The position numbers and the translations under genes are program-made. Below are positions 11,996 to 23,370 of a DNA stretch of 64,000 nucleotides, one piece after another (the first letter of the stretch is position 1; each line of letters starts with the position of its first letter). The notes under the pieces are model-generated. The model saw only the letters and a list, made by a program, of their open reading frames with translations. It made no database searches and was not told the DNA's origin. The stretch lies in the NCBI GenBank assembly GCA_964017045.1, contig OZ024794.1:27729315-27793314 (forward strand), in the 5' to 3' direction. This stretch comes from Omphiscola glabra (taxonomy: Eukaryota; Mollusca; Gastropoda; Lymnaeidae).

Positions 11996-12345
11996 TTTTG
12001 TTGAACAAGTCGGTGTGTTCAACACGACGGCGCCAACTATTGCACAGCGGTTAAACTATCCTCGGCTGCGGTCTGGGAAGTCCAAGTGTTAAAACACAAA
12101 GATTAGCAAACCCTTGTCCAAAAAAAACCTCACAATCAGACACACAAACAACAAACCAATGCAATTATCGCCACTTACCTCACAGTAGAAGCCCGTGAAT
12201 TATTTAGTCATGCTGCCCAAAGTTTTCAACTGTTTTTAGTCTTTGCCAAAAAAAAATTGATTCTAAAATCGTTTAACGAACGGATAACTTCATACAGCCA
12301 AGCCAGCAGAATCTCATCTCGCGGATAATTCACTTTTACCCTGGT
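11996..12345. other. No gene seen
   Basis: Unique sequence without domains, repeat units or RNA motifs that I recognise. Confidence 0.5.
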
Positions 12346-12710
12346 TAATACTGCCTGACATTCGTGGCATTTAAACAAGATGATAGCCACAGAATGGAGG
12401 AAAAATTACCAAGAGCCCCCGATGCGGACGGAAAGAGACGTAGGGGGACGCGGGGAGAGGAAGAAAAATTACCAGATAGGGATAAAGAGAGAAGGAAAAG
12501 AGTGAGAACGGGAGAAGATAGGGGCATGAAAATTTAGCATAAGATGGAGAATGAGGGAGTTAGAGATAGTGAGAGAAAAAGGGAGAGAGAGGTAGAGGAA
12601 GGGAGAGAGAGAGGGAGAAAGGGGGAGAGACAGGGAGAGAGAAGAGAGAAATAGTTCACCTAAGAGATGGGGGAGAGAGAAAAGAGAGAGAGGGAGGCGG
12701 CTTCAGCGCG
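12346..12710. repeat. Purine-rich GA/GGGA tract
   Basis: The plus strand is dominated by GAGAGAGGG-like words from about 12480 to 12700, and more weakly before that. The minus-strand frame across it is rich in Ser/Leu, as expected for a CT-rich complement. Confidence 0.75.
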
Positions 12711-13154
12711 CAATTGAAAGAGCATTAACTAGTCCCCGAGTGTTGTCTCCTATTGCTTGAAGTCAGACGAGAATAGATCGCCATTTTCCAACGTTGCTAG
12801 CCCGCTTCTGTTTTTTTGTCTTCTTTTCCCTCTTAGCAACACGGGGAATCCTTATTTTTTTTTTTTAAAGAGACTTGGTGACGCACGTGGCATCACAACA
12901 GGAGAAAGGGGCCCCAATTACGCATCTGCTTGTTGTTCTATTTCGTTTCATGCAACACCAATACATACTGTCTAGATATCCGTAAACGTTCCGTCCCTGG
13001 CCTTTTACCCATCCAAACTTAATACAATGTCAAACTCTTCTCAGACTGTTATGGATTTTTGTCGTTTATGTTACCTTTATGTTGGATGGGGAGGGGGGGG
13101 GGGATCCTGTCTCCAGAACGCCACAACATATATGTTTACCTTCAAGATGTCTGC
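12711..13154. other. No gene seen
   Basis: Unique sequence with a T run near 12857 and a G run near 13092. Nothing recognised. Confidence 0.5.
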
Positions 13155-13536
13155 TAAAAACAGTTCATTATTCTATGGCTAAAACAGTTCATTATACTAT
13201 GGCTAAAAACAGTTCATTATTCTATGGCTAAAACAGTTCATTATTCTATGGTTAAAACAGTTCATTATTCTATGGCTAAAACAGTTCATTATTTTATGGC
13301 TAAAAACAGTTCATTATTCTATGGCTAAAACAGTTCATTATTCTATGGCTAAAGCAGTTCATTATTCTATGGCTAAAACAGTTCATTATTCTATGGCTAA
13401 AACAGTTCATTATTCTATGGCTAAAACAGTTCATTATTCTATGGCTAAAACAGTTCATTATTCTATGGCTAAAACAGTTCATTATTCTATGGCTAAAACA
13501 GTTCATTATTCTATGGCTAAAACAGTTCATTATTCC
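13155..13536. repeat. 24-bp minisatellite, about 16 copies
   Basis: The unit contains ATGGCTAAAACAGTTCATTA then TTCT. Early copies have an extra A (25 bp); later ones are an exact 24 bp. The exact multiple of three gives the open frames MAKTVHYS (plus) and MNCFSHRI (minus), repeated many times. Being open on both strands marks this as an array artefact and not a gene. Confidence 0.96.
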
Positions 13537-14392
13537 ACGGACTCTGAAAGGTTAAATTATTTATAACCCAGCTTTAACCCCTGTACGGCCACATTTTTAA
13601 AAAAATGCTCCTGGTTAATTGAGACTATCATAAATGTATTTTTTTCTAAATTTAAATCTTAAATGTCATTCAGAAATGTTCATAGTGTAATTTTTATCCT
13701 TCGAGTAATTATTATGAGCAAATCACCGTCATTCGGTAATGTTCACCTTTTAATAATTACATGCACATTCCGCAGTTCATAGTTTAACCTGTAATTGCAT
13801 GCAAACTTCACAGTTCGGAGTTTAACCTGTAATTACATGCACAATTCAACTTGGTTTTTAGCCATTCTTCATGGTATTTCAATTAATGAATTCAAATTTC
13901 ATTTTCTATATGCATTAGTATGTGCTATGTTCATCTATATGCCTCCATTATGTCATGACACACAAAAGCTTTCAAATTTTACCCCACTAACCCCTTTACT
14001 TTCGTAATTTATTCGAGACGCTGTCAAATATTTTTTTTTTATAGTTGCTAACCTTGTTGACAACGATATATTTTCTAATCACGACAGAGTAGCAATCAAT
14101 AACGTTGGTGGTGTTAGTTTTAAACTAATCATCAAAAACACTTTCAGCTCCTGGGCTTCGACCCCCCCCCCTCCTAGTCTAGTTTTGCCAAGTTGAAGAA
14201 TCCCTATCTTAGTCCAAGAAAGCCCCCCCCCCCAAATCGTGTCCAGGCTCTGTCCCTTGTCACGTTGAATTGACCTCAGTTCCCCGTCCGACACACCATT
14301 ATCACAGCTGGTTACCCACAGGTCCCTGACGTCTCCCAGCAGCGCCATTTTCTCGTTTACCTCACAGCTTTTCTTGTCCTCGCCTTCAAAAT
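13537..14392. other. No gene seen
   Basis: AT-rich to 14090. Then comes a slightly GC-richer stretch with two C runs (14162, 14224), where a minus frame of 118 aa is open. It has no recognised motif and no good splice context. Confidence 0.5.
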
Positions 14393-14680
14393 GTTGCGCC
14401 CCGTTCTTATGTTCCCTTATTTCATGACTCTCCAATCATCATTAGATAGCCGCTGCACTCTTGGACACATTCTTATGCTCCCTTATTTCATGACTCTCCA
14501 ATCATCATTAGATAGCCGCTGCACTCTTGGACACATTCTTAAGTTCCCTTATTTCATGACTCTCCAATCATCATTAGATAGCCGCTGCACTCTTGGACAC
14601 ATTCTTATGTTCCCTTATTTCATGACTCTCCAATCATCCTTTTATGGCCGATGCATTCTCGAACACATTTATGACTGTTA
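14393..14680. repeat. 66-bp minisatellite, about 4 copies
   Basis: The unit contains CCCTTATTTCATGACTCTCC, AATCATCATTAGATAGCCGC and TGCACTCTTGGACACATTC. Three copies are near-identical and the last one diverges. The period is a multiple of three and keeps a plus frame of 97 aa open. Confidence 0.93.
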
Positions 14681-14907
14681 CTAAATAAATGCTTATTGTT
14701 TTGCTTTCTTTATTCTTAAAAATACTATTATTTTGTGATAATGTAAGCCTTGTTCGACGATCTTACAACAATGAAGCGTAAAGTTTAAAGATAGTACATT
14801 TTTGTGTGCATTTAAATAAATAGTTTTTTCTTTTTTTAACAAGGAAAGGAGGCGTGAGGGGAATGGGTTTTTTTTCTATTTTATTTCTTTAGAGGATGTA
14901 GGCCTTC

Positions 14908-15347
14908 TAAACAGTTATGATACTTAAACATTCTAAATAGCTATGATACTTAAACATTCTAAACAGTTATGATACTTAAACATTCTAAACAGTTATGATA
15001 CTTAAACATTCTAAACAGTTATGATACTTAAACATTCTAAATAGCTATGATACTTAAACATTCTAAACAGTTATGATACTTAAACATTCTAAACAGTTAT
15101 GATACTTAAACATTCTAAATAGCTATGATACTTAAACATTATAAATAGCTATGATACTTAAACATTCTAAATAGCTATGATACTTAAACATTCTAAATAG
15201 CTATGATACTTAAACATTCTAAATAGCTATGTTACTTAAACATTCTAAATAGCTATGATACTTAAACATTCTAAATAGCTATGATACTTAAACATTCTAA
15301 ATAGCTATGATACTTAAACATTCTAAATAGCTATGATACTTAAACCT
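14908..15347. repeat. 26-bp minisatellite A, about 17 copies
   Basis: The unit contains AACATTCTAAATAGCTATGA then TACTTA. Two versions alternate in blocks: AACAGTTATG in the left part and AATAGCTATG in the right part. This suggests that one variant is spreading across the array. A second, unrelated array of the same period follows after about 35 bp. Confidence 0.95.
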
Positions 15348-15382
15348 GGAAATTCTTTAAACTGATAATCCTTCAGATATGT

Positions 15383-15776
15383 AACACAGTATGTCATATA
15401 GAACTGTACAGTAAGTATGTCATATAGAACTGTACAGTAAGTATGTCATATAGAACTGTACAGTAAGTATGTCATATAGAACTGTACAGTAAGTATGTCA
15501 TATAGAACTGTACAGTAAGTATGTCATATAGAACTATACAGTAAGTATGTCATATAGAACTGTACAGTAAGTATGTCATATAGAACTGTACAGTAAGTAT
15601 ATCATATAGAACTGTACAGTAAGTATGTCATATAGAACTGTACAGTAAGTATGTCATATAGAACTGTACAGTAAGTATATCATATAGAACTGTACAGTAA
15701 GTATGTCATATAGAACTATACAGTAAGTATGTCATATAGAACTGTACAGTAAGTATGTCATATAGAACTGTACAAT
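15383..15776. repeat. 26-bp minisatellite B, about 15 copies
   Basis: The unit contains GTAAGTATGTCATATAGAAC then TGTACA, very uniform, with rare ATATCAT or CTATACA variants. It shares its period with the array directly to its left but not its sequence. Confidence 0.95.
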
Positions 15777-16064
15777 AATTATACCAATTATTGTGAATCC
15801 TGTGTATAGATACGCTTAAAACCTGCTTCCACTTTTTCAGCGTCTCTCCAGAGTATGATATTAAAATACGGCGATAGCACAATTCAGATTTTTTAGTTAT
15901 TTGCTTATAAACTCTGATGGTTGGCTGGACCCTGGTCAGTTCTGTACACGTGCAACTGATCTAGCAAATTGTGTAATCTCCAAACCACAACTTGCCCTGG
16001 ACATTCGAAGTCGTCATAAGAACCCAAGGGGGGGGGGGGCACACTAGTTTCTTAAAGTGCCTAA

Positions 16065-16530
16065 TATAAACACTGATGCTGGGTGGCCGAGCGGTCAATA
16101 CAAAGCTGGGGGACTGCAGTTCGATCCCCAAGAAAACTTCCAGACAAGTAAAATATCACCAGCACCCCGGGTGGATGGAACTCGTTAACCTTGGATGGCA
16201 ATTCATCTAAGAGACGTCAAACTCTGAAATCAAGCCCGGAGTTCCGTAGGCGGTATGACGTTGGCACAAGGAAAATTCCAACTCCTGTGACGTGGAACGC
16301 ATCAAAGAGCACAGTGAAAATCCAAAAGACACACCCCGGGCATCTACTGCACCCTGGTCTATTTACAGTCGTCTTGAGTAAGTCATACCATTGCATCAAA
16401 TAGGCAAGGACGAGAGGGCGAGGCTGAAGAATTGAGCAACTCTCCCTCACTTCAAACAAAATACAGCTCAAGTCAATAGCTTGCCTTGGTCATCTTCGAG
16501 GTGAGAAAGACGAACAACAATATGAACACT
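16065..16530 (+). mobile_element. tRNA-derived SINE, complete, with 10-bp target duplication
   Basis: The body spans 16075-16520 (446 bp). Near its start are an RNA polymerase III A box, TGGCCGAGCGG (16084-16094), and a B box, AGTTCGATCCC (16118-16128), spaced as in a tRNA. A unique middle follows, then a 3' tail ending GACGAACAACAA. Flanks TATAAACACT (16065-16074) and TATGAACACT (16521-16530) match at 9 of 10 bases, a target duplication of the kind left by target-primed reverse transcription. The end closely resembles the 3' end of the LINE at 31791-34845 (TGGTC, TCGA and GACGAACAACAA in order), so that LINE type may supply its enzyme. The element is longer than most SINEs. It is not a working tRNA gene. 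Confidence 0.9.
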
Positions 16531-16734
16531 ACATTTTTTCAACACGTATGTTCTATAAACCAACTTTTGTACATTATAAATAATGCTGACGGTTTAAAAT
16601 TTTGAAATTACTTTGTGTTTGAAGATGACATTTTCGAGCATTCGTTTTATAAGATACTTAAACGTCTAAAACATATCACGTTTAGACAAATATAATAGCC
16701 AAATGAAACAACTTGGCCAATGATGACGCACATG

Positions 16735-17100
16735 ACCTGGGTCATAATATCTGAAACAGCCGATTCTTACACAAATGACCATCATCATCATCAGTGGGCG
16801 CTACAACCCATGTAGGGCCCTGCCCTGCTCCACCACATCCTTCCATTCGGAACGATCAGTGGCTTTCAGCCTCCATGCGCGAACCCCCAACTGCATGGTG
16901 TAAATCCTTCTCTACGTCGTCGATCCATCTCAGCCTTGGGCGACCGGTGAGTCGTCTGCCCCTAGGTTTCTGACACAAATGAAACCTGAAACCATAGCTG
17001 AAAAAGCCGACTCTGACACAAATGACACCTGAAACCATATCTGAAACAGCCGACTCTAACACAAATGACCCCTGACAACATATTTTGAAACAGGCCGCCA
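16735..17100. repeat. 43-bp minisatellite interrupted by a LINE end
   Basis: The unit contains TGACACAAATGACACCTGAA then ACCATATCTGAAACAGCCGAC. A part copy lies at about 16735-16778 and about three more at 16973-17100, with LINE sequence between them. Confidence 0.85.
16779..16972 (-). mobile_element. LINE 3' end (RT C-terminus), antisense
   Basis: On the minus strand the sequence reads GRPRLRWIDDVEKDL and, after a one-base frame change, LGVRAWRLKATDRSEWKD, EQGRALHGL and a stop. This is a common C-terminus of animal non-LTR reverse transcriptases. A short (ATG)n-type tail follows (plus 16779-16793). ACACAAATGA flanks both ends (16769-16778 and 16973-16982), but because the target is a tandem array this may be array sequence rather than a true duplication. 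Heavily 5'-truncated, about 194 bp. Confidence 0.85.
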
Positions 17101-18994
17101 CGACACAGACTGCCCCCCTCTGACGAATGAATGCCCCCTCTGACGTATGAATGCCAGAAATCTCGGCAATTATTCCGACATTTCCATATTTACTGTGCCG
17201 CTGGAGTTGGTCCCCCGGCGCTGCCTATTTGCAGCCACGTTTGCATATCTCGCCTATTCTCGCAACCGCCCGGATATATGCGCATTTATAACTGGGTTGG
17301 CGCGCATTTTAAATAATAATAATAATAGAAGGGCGGCTTCCATCTACGGGAGTACGGCATGGTCGTGGTGGGGGCCCCCCGGGGGGCTGTCAGCAGGGGG
17401 GGTGTTGTCGGAAGGGGCGTGTGTCGGCAGCTGTTGTTTTGATCAAGAAAACAACACCCTCAATGCGCCATTTGTACTAATAACTCTACCGCTGACATTG
17501 CACCGATAAGGCGCCGTTTGACGTTAGAGGTTGTATACCGCTCTTCAGAAAGTCAACCGTATTCCTTGATAAATATTGCCAAATGAAGTTATCAAAAAAC
17601 GTTTTGGCCCCATTGCTGTTAACGTGATTTTTTTTATTTTTAAGGTTTCGATTTCTTGACCCACACGCCACCCCCCCCCCCCACCCTCTCAACCCAACCC
17701 CCTTAAAAAAAATACAATGCCAAATTTAACAAAAATATAATCGAATTTTATCATCACGGACATATTTTTTAGTTAACACTTATTTCAAATAGCTCGTTGG
17801 TTTTTTATTTTATCTTGAGTAACGTCACAGTTCAACCTTATGTAAAGCAGTCCATTTGATGGATTGGGTATCATCATAGTTTTCTTCTTAATGCAGTGCA
17901 GATAAAACAAAACATGTCTAAAAAATTGTCTATAAATGTTCATACGATAGGCATCAGAGTTCAACATTTAAAATACAAACAAGTCTTTTGGAAACAATTT
18001 TCCCCCTAGATACTCAAAACAAACACAAGCAGCACCGAATCCCACAATTTCAAATTTTTTTTTTTCCCCAACTACAAAAATCGTCTATGATCCACCCCCC
18101 TTGCCCCGCGCCCCCCCCCCCTGGCTGCTTTTCATGTGTAGACACCCAACAACGAGCACTCCAGTTGTTTAATGACACAACCATCATGTCCCGATTACCG
18201 CCATCTAGCCGCTAAGCTACAATGTTTGAATATTTTATCGGCGCCATCGATTTACTCTATAAACTTTGCTTCGATCAGTCCAAGACCGGACGTGGCTTGC
18301 GTATCAGCAGCCTGGAGGTTCTAAGCCTTCATTCATTCGACACACTTAGGCTTTGACCTTATGAAAAAAAAAAAAAAATTTTTACGGTGTACAGAGTGTG
18401 TATAACAATTACATCTTTACAGTTTTAATTACCGAAAAATTATTTCTGTATGGACTGCGACTTGGGTCAAGGCGTGGTGCTCAAATTAAATATTTTTCTT
18501 TTGCTGGAAAATATAATTGTAAACACAATTATTAGATGGTAAATGATTAATTATTTTTACAATTAAAACAATGATTTTTATTTTTTTGTAAAATTCTCAG
18601 AACGCTGAATAGCTATGAATTTTGATTTGGATTAAGATGACAGTCTAAGTTACAGTTTGGCCATGTTTAAGTGAACATTCAACCAACAGTTCAAGGGACG
18701 GGTGGAGCAATCATTTAAAAAATACAGCTGAAGAATGTGATTGGAATGTGTTTTATAATTTAAGGTATGCGCTGAAAATTTTTTTTTGGCTTGAAAAAGC
18801 TAACTCAGGCTTTCATTGACACGTTAAGGTCTCGTGTGTGGTTTTTTTGAGAACCGCAAATGAAGACATCAAACTATTTGTACAACGCCTGGCCCAACCA
18901 GGCACAGAGGTGTAGGAATCGAATATTACTTGACACTTTGCGGGCTGGAAAACACACACATTAAAACACGAAACTCGAATAGAGAGGCCTCTGG
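17101..18994. other. No gene seen; GC palindrome at 17374
   Basis: Contains GCCCCCCGGGGGGC, a perfect 14-bp palindrome near 17374-17388 within a G-rich patch, preceded by a short (AAT)n run at 17312. C runs lie at 17671 and 18109. Otherwise AT-rich unique sequence with no recognised exon. Confidence 0.5.
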
Positions 18995-19530
18995 GGCAGT
19001 TGAAAATGTTGAATAAATCGGCCCCTGTTCCGGCTGGTAACGTTGATTATTTCGGCCTTTGCGCCGGCTGGTAAAGTTGATTATATCGGTCTTTGCGCCG
19101 GCTGGTAAAGTTGATTATTTCGGCCTTCGCGTCGGATGGTAAAGTTGATTATTTCGGCCTTTGCGCCACCTGGTAAAGTTGATTATTTCGGCCCTTGCGC
19201 CACCTGGTAAAGTTGATTATATCAGCCTTTGCGCCGGCTGGTAAAGTTGATTACATCGGCCTTTGTTGCGGCTGGAATTTTTTGAAGATATCAGCCCCTA
19301 CGCGGAATAGTAATGCTGAGTAAATCGGCCTTAGTGCTTTTGAGAATAGCGAGAACAGCGGGCACCGTGAAAACTCAGCATGTATATTAATTCATTTGTT
19401 CTGGCTGGTGGTTTTGTTTTGTTTGTGTTGTTGAAGATATCAGCTCCTACGCTAAATGGAAATGCTGAGTATAACGGCCTCAGTGTCTGTTGAGAATAGT
19501 GAGTACGTCGGGTACTGAAACGGCTCAGAA
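18995..19530. repeat. 34-bp minisatellite, about 9 copies, with decayed outer copies
   Basis: The clear unit (19000-19270) contains TCGGCCTTTGCGCCGGCTGG then TAAAGTTGATTAT. Beyond 19270, weaker related pieces (GATATCAGCCCCTACGC, TAAATCGGCC) appear twice with a longer spacing of about 165 bp. The unit contains GCGCCGGC, which is partly self-complementary. Confidence 0.85.
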
Positions 19531-19644
19531 TGTGTATTAATTCTTTTCTACTAACTCGAAATCCTGCTTACAACCGTTATTTTTTTTTTTTTTGGGCAGG
19601 CTGCTAAAGGCGATTATTACCTTTTCCGTACCGGCAAAAAATGT

Positions 19645-19895
19645 TGGGTGAGATTGTCACTTCGAAGTACAGCAACGAGTGAGATTGTCACTTCGAGGGA
19701 CAGCAACGAGTGAGATTGTCACTTCACCGGCCAGCAACGAGTGAGATTGTCACTTCGAGGGACAGCAACGAGTGAGATTGTCACTTCGAAGGACAGCAAC
19801 GAGTGAGATTGTCACTTCGAGGGACAGCAACGAGTGAGATTGTCACTTCGAGGGACAGCAGCGTGTTCGATTGTAACTTCGCCGGCCAGCAACGT
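19645..19895. repeat. 31-bp minisatellite, about 8 copies
   Basis: The unit contains GAGTGAGATTGTCACTTCGA then GGGACAGCAAC. Individual copies differ mainly after TTCG. Confidence 0.93.
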
Positions 19896-20944
19896 TTCAT
19901 CTGTGTCGTCTGACAAAAGGTCTGAATTCCAAAGAGCAGGTTTTCCAAGCTTGCATGTGTGTGACGCCTTTATTAAAAAAACAAAACAAAACTGCACTTG
20001 GAATTTATTCTAAGTCCAAGACTTTCGATGAAGAATACACGGGTCATGTCTGTGTAAAGGTTGAAAGATGCCATCTCCCAAAGATGAATGCCACACATAC
20101 GTCACACTGACGCACGTCAACGATCGGATGTCAAGCAGTACATCGCGGTCTCCGTTTTTTGGAGGAAGAAAAAAAATCATATATATATATATATACCGAT
20201 AACCTTAAGCTCCTGATAATTGTTTATAATTTTTTTATTTTTCTAATTGCGACACTTGTTGTTTTTTCTCTTTTCCGTTATCTTTTCCTTTTAAAAAATC
20301 ATACATTTATCAAATGTGGTCATCGATTTCTTCTTAACCAAAATAACTTTGACGGTTGCCGTCTGGGGTATAGTAATGTTAAAACTGATGCTAAGCTCAC
20401 GACAATTATTATTCATGAACTATTCATAGCGTCATTCATGAACTCTTCAGCTGCTCTGATAGTAACTTCGTACGTATCGGCATCTTTTAATCGTTTGAAT
20501 ATTCCAAACGTATTTTCTTTCGGCCATTCCAGAAATTCTTTCCCGAGATAAGAAGCGAAGGGGTTGGTTGAGAGGAGGGGGGGGGGTCGAGATTGAAACC
20601 AGGTTTATTCAAATAGACTAAAAGGAAAAGAGAAAAAAAATATCAAACTATTTTTTTGAACTCGTGAAGATATGTTAATAACTCAAAAGATTATGTGTCT
20701 AGACACATCTCAATCATTATTTGGAGATGCATGACATTGTCCACTCCAACTCTTGAAGTTTCTAAATCGGACGAAATGAATTCTTCAGCTAATCTTCAGC
20801 GAGAGCTGCGTGGCATTGCTCTCAATAATTTGGGATGTCTGAAGTTGCTTAAGATAACGCTGATAGAGTCTAGGATTACACTTGCTATTTTGGAGTGCGT
20901 ACATAATTTTCTTTTTCCCAAGATAATTTTAAATGTCATAGCTT
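19896..20944. other. No gene seen
   Basis: Holds a short (AT)n run near 20178-20195 and a G run near 20578. Plus frames of 130 aa (from 20159) and 88 aa (from 20695) are open, but they are AT-driven and show no domain. I do not call them. Confidence 0.5.
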
Positions 20945-21110
20945 ATAGTAGGCGTGTCTAGCATTGCCGCATCTTACAGTAGGCGTGTCTAGGATTGCCT
21001 CATCTCATTGTAGGCGTGCCTAGCATTGCCTCGTCTTATGGTAAGGGGTGTCTGGCATTGACTCATCTTATTGTTGGCGTGCCTAGCATTGCCTCATCTT
21101 ATCGTGTGCA
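20945..21110. repeat. 31-bp minisatellite, about 5 copies
   Basis: The unit resembles GTAGGCGTGTCTAGCATTGC then CTCATCTTATA. Confidence 0.85.
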
Positions 21111-21317
21111 TTTCTTTCGTGTCAAGAATAGCGGGATACATTTTATGGCCTGTCCACAACTATTACACCCAACTCAAGCGGGTGCCATGCACACCACGCG
21201 AGCTTCTTGTGGGCGCAGCTACCACCGTTCTGAACTAGAACAATATTAGAAACAACAACTGGACCACAAAACATGTTCCGGGAGCCACCAGCAATAACAA
21301 ACAAGTATTCCGACCTA

Positions 21318-21320
<3 letters not shown>

Positions 21321-21349
<29 letters not shown>
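21321..21349. repeat. Poly(A) run of about 29
   Basis: A long A run preceded by ordinary sequence. It could be the tail of an old retroposed copy, but the sequence before it is not recognisable. Confidence 0.6.
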
Positions 21350-21380
21350 TTGCTATTATTTGGAGTAGGTTAGCTCTAAT

Positions 21381-21490
21381 CAATGGCGTAACTCGCGGGT
21401 GCGATCGCACCGGGTTATACTATCTCAGGGGGGGGGGATGCCACCATGACTTTACCGCACCGTGTGACACCAAACCTTACTACGCCACCG
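21381..21490. mobile_element. Short hAT-type MITE
   Basis: The ends CAATGGCGTAA and TTACTACGCCACCG are inverted matches. The flanks GCTCTAAT (21373-21380) and GCTTTACT (21491-21498) agree at 6 of 8 positions. Only 110 bp, with an inner GGTGCGATCGCACC palindrome and a G run. Confidence 0.75.
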
Positions 21491-21498
21491 GCTTTACT

Positions 21499-22365
21499 GA
21501 TATATGGGGAAGTATGATTGAACACAGTTAAGTTTTATGAAGAAAACAAACAATAACAAACCCGAAAATGCGTGTTCAGCTTCTGTAAAATTATAAGCAG
21601 TCAACTAGGATACATCACGTGAATTTATGTATCAAATTAAGTCTTTGCAATATAAAATATAATGGTGGACAAAGCCACAACTAAAATAATAATAATAATA
21701 AATTTAAAAACTTAATCCATAGCAAGAAACAAAAAATTCTTCAAAAGTGATTGAGCGCAAAATTATGTCACAAATTTTTTTGTATAAGACTCGACACGAA
21801 ATGGCTACTAGCTACATTACAGTACAACAGAAACATAAGTTCGAGTGTTCAAATTATTTCTGAATGTATGCATTACAACAAAAAAATAATAATAATAATA
21901 ATATGTTAATAACACATACGGGGAATGATAGTGCCCCGGTTTTTCATTTGACCTGACAATGCTATTAATAGTACAAGGTTCATGGCGACAGTTAGTGGTA
22001 ATTAGTGACAACGTGGTTCACAATTGTCATTGTCTATTTTAAAGTCAACTTTAGAATCATTAAATGACAACAATATTATGATTATTTGCTAATGTTCGTA
22101 GTGTGTATAAAATATGTCAAATCTGAAAAGCTCCAAATGTAGTCTCGGTTAAAAAAAATTGTCGGGGGGTAATTGTCGCCTTGATGCACTGCATACTTAT
22201 TAAAAACAACAATGGTTCAGCCGTTCAGAATACTTTGGGGCAAAAAAATCGCCCGAGGGGGAAAAAAAACACAAAAAAGAAGATGAAGAAGAAGAAAAAT
22301 TTCTCCGTGGTGACAAGTCCACACGATACTTGTATTCCAAGAATGGAGCGTTAAAAAAAAAAAAT
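21499..22365. other. No gene seen
   Basis: AT-rich, with short (AAT)n and (TAA)n runs at 21690 and 21890. Nothing else recognised. Confidence 0.5.
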
Positions 22366-22455
22366 GTTCACGAGTCTGCCGGCCAAGGTTCTGCCTGGTG
22401 AGTCTGCCGGCCAAGGTTCTGCCTGGTGAGTCTGCCGGCCAAGGTTCTGCCTGAT
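22366..22455. repeat. 28-bp array, 3 copies
   Basis: GAGTCTGCCGGCCAAGGTTC then TGCCTGGT, three nearly identical units with no separation. Confidence 0.9.
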
Positions 22456-23370
22456 GCTCAGAACAATGTGAGTCGCAATGCATGACGTTATTGATTGGAG
22501 ACAGGTCAATATGTCAAGAGCAAAGACAAGGCTCCCCCCCCAACCGGGGAAACAAGCCAGACCCCTGGAACCGCAAGCCGCCTCGGTCTCAGCTCCAGAC
22601 ATCGACCAGATCCCGTGGCGTATTAACTCGTGAGATTAGCTCACCTAAGCTCCGTATTGCCTGAGCTTAAACAATAAGCCAGGCTAACATTTAACTCACA
22701 CCCTCCTTCTCAAGTCTACTCGCCGCCCCCTCCCCCAACACCCCTGTAAGTTGTCTTAGCTATATCGATTAGGTCTTGAGCCATTGTTTCCCTCGTGCGT
22801 GCGGCGTTTTTTTTTTACCTGGGGGCTTTTTACCTTGGTCGGTAACGTTTTCAGGGATGCTCTTCACAAACGCGAAGTCTGGTGTTGTTCCGCTAAGTGA
22901 GGGATGAAGCGTCTTCAACAACCTAAAACTGTCTCCAGCGTTCACTTAGCCGATAAAAATAACACAAATACGGTTGTATAAAACAAACTGCCATCAGCTT
23001 CATGCATTAAAAGTCCCAATTTCCTAAATTTATTTTGTAGTTCTGGAAAGGATCCGAACTGGGAGCATTTAACCTTGGAATGTGATTACAAATCAGGACA
23101 AACAAGACCTGTTTAATGAGGAGAACTTTAAAGTACCCTACGGAGTCATTTTTGCTATTCTCGGTTCGCCAGCCCTTCTTTCAAAGTTTGATGACATAAA
23201 TGTAATCATCGGTTCTGTTTGTTAAAACAGTGCTATAGAATCAATATTTAAACCTTACAGACACCACTGAATATTTATTATGTTTAAAGTTATTGAAAAA
23301 AAAAGAGTTCTTTTTAAATTTGCATTAACCAACAAGATAACCATCGGGTGTCTGGTAAAATTTCTGTTAC
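22456..23370. other. No gene seen
   Basis: Unique sequence; 22500-22660 is GC-richer but gives no recognised protein. A hairpin TCTGGTAA/TTACCAGA lies at 23351-23374, next to the foldback element. Confidence 0.5.

Noticed and set aside
16084..16145. tRNA gene
   Set aside because: A and B boxes are present, but the sequence continues as a 446-bp SINE with target duplications; stems are not well paired by eye.
20159..20551. Plus-strand frame of 130 codons with hydrophobic stretches
   Set aside because: AT- and T-rich sequence favours Phe/Leu/Ile codons; it starts in an (AT)n run and no family or splice context is visible.
21321..21349. Processed pseudogene with poly(A) tail
   Set aside because: No recognisable gene-derived sequence precedes the A run and no target duplication was found.
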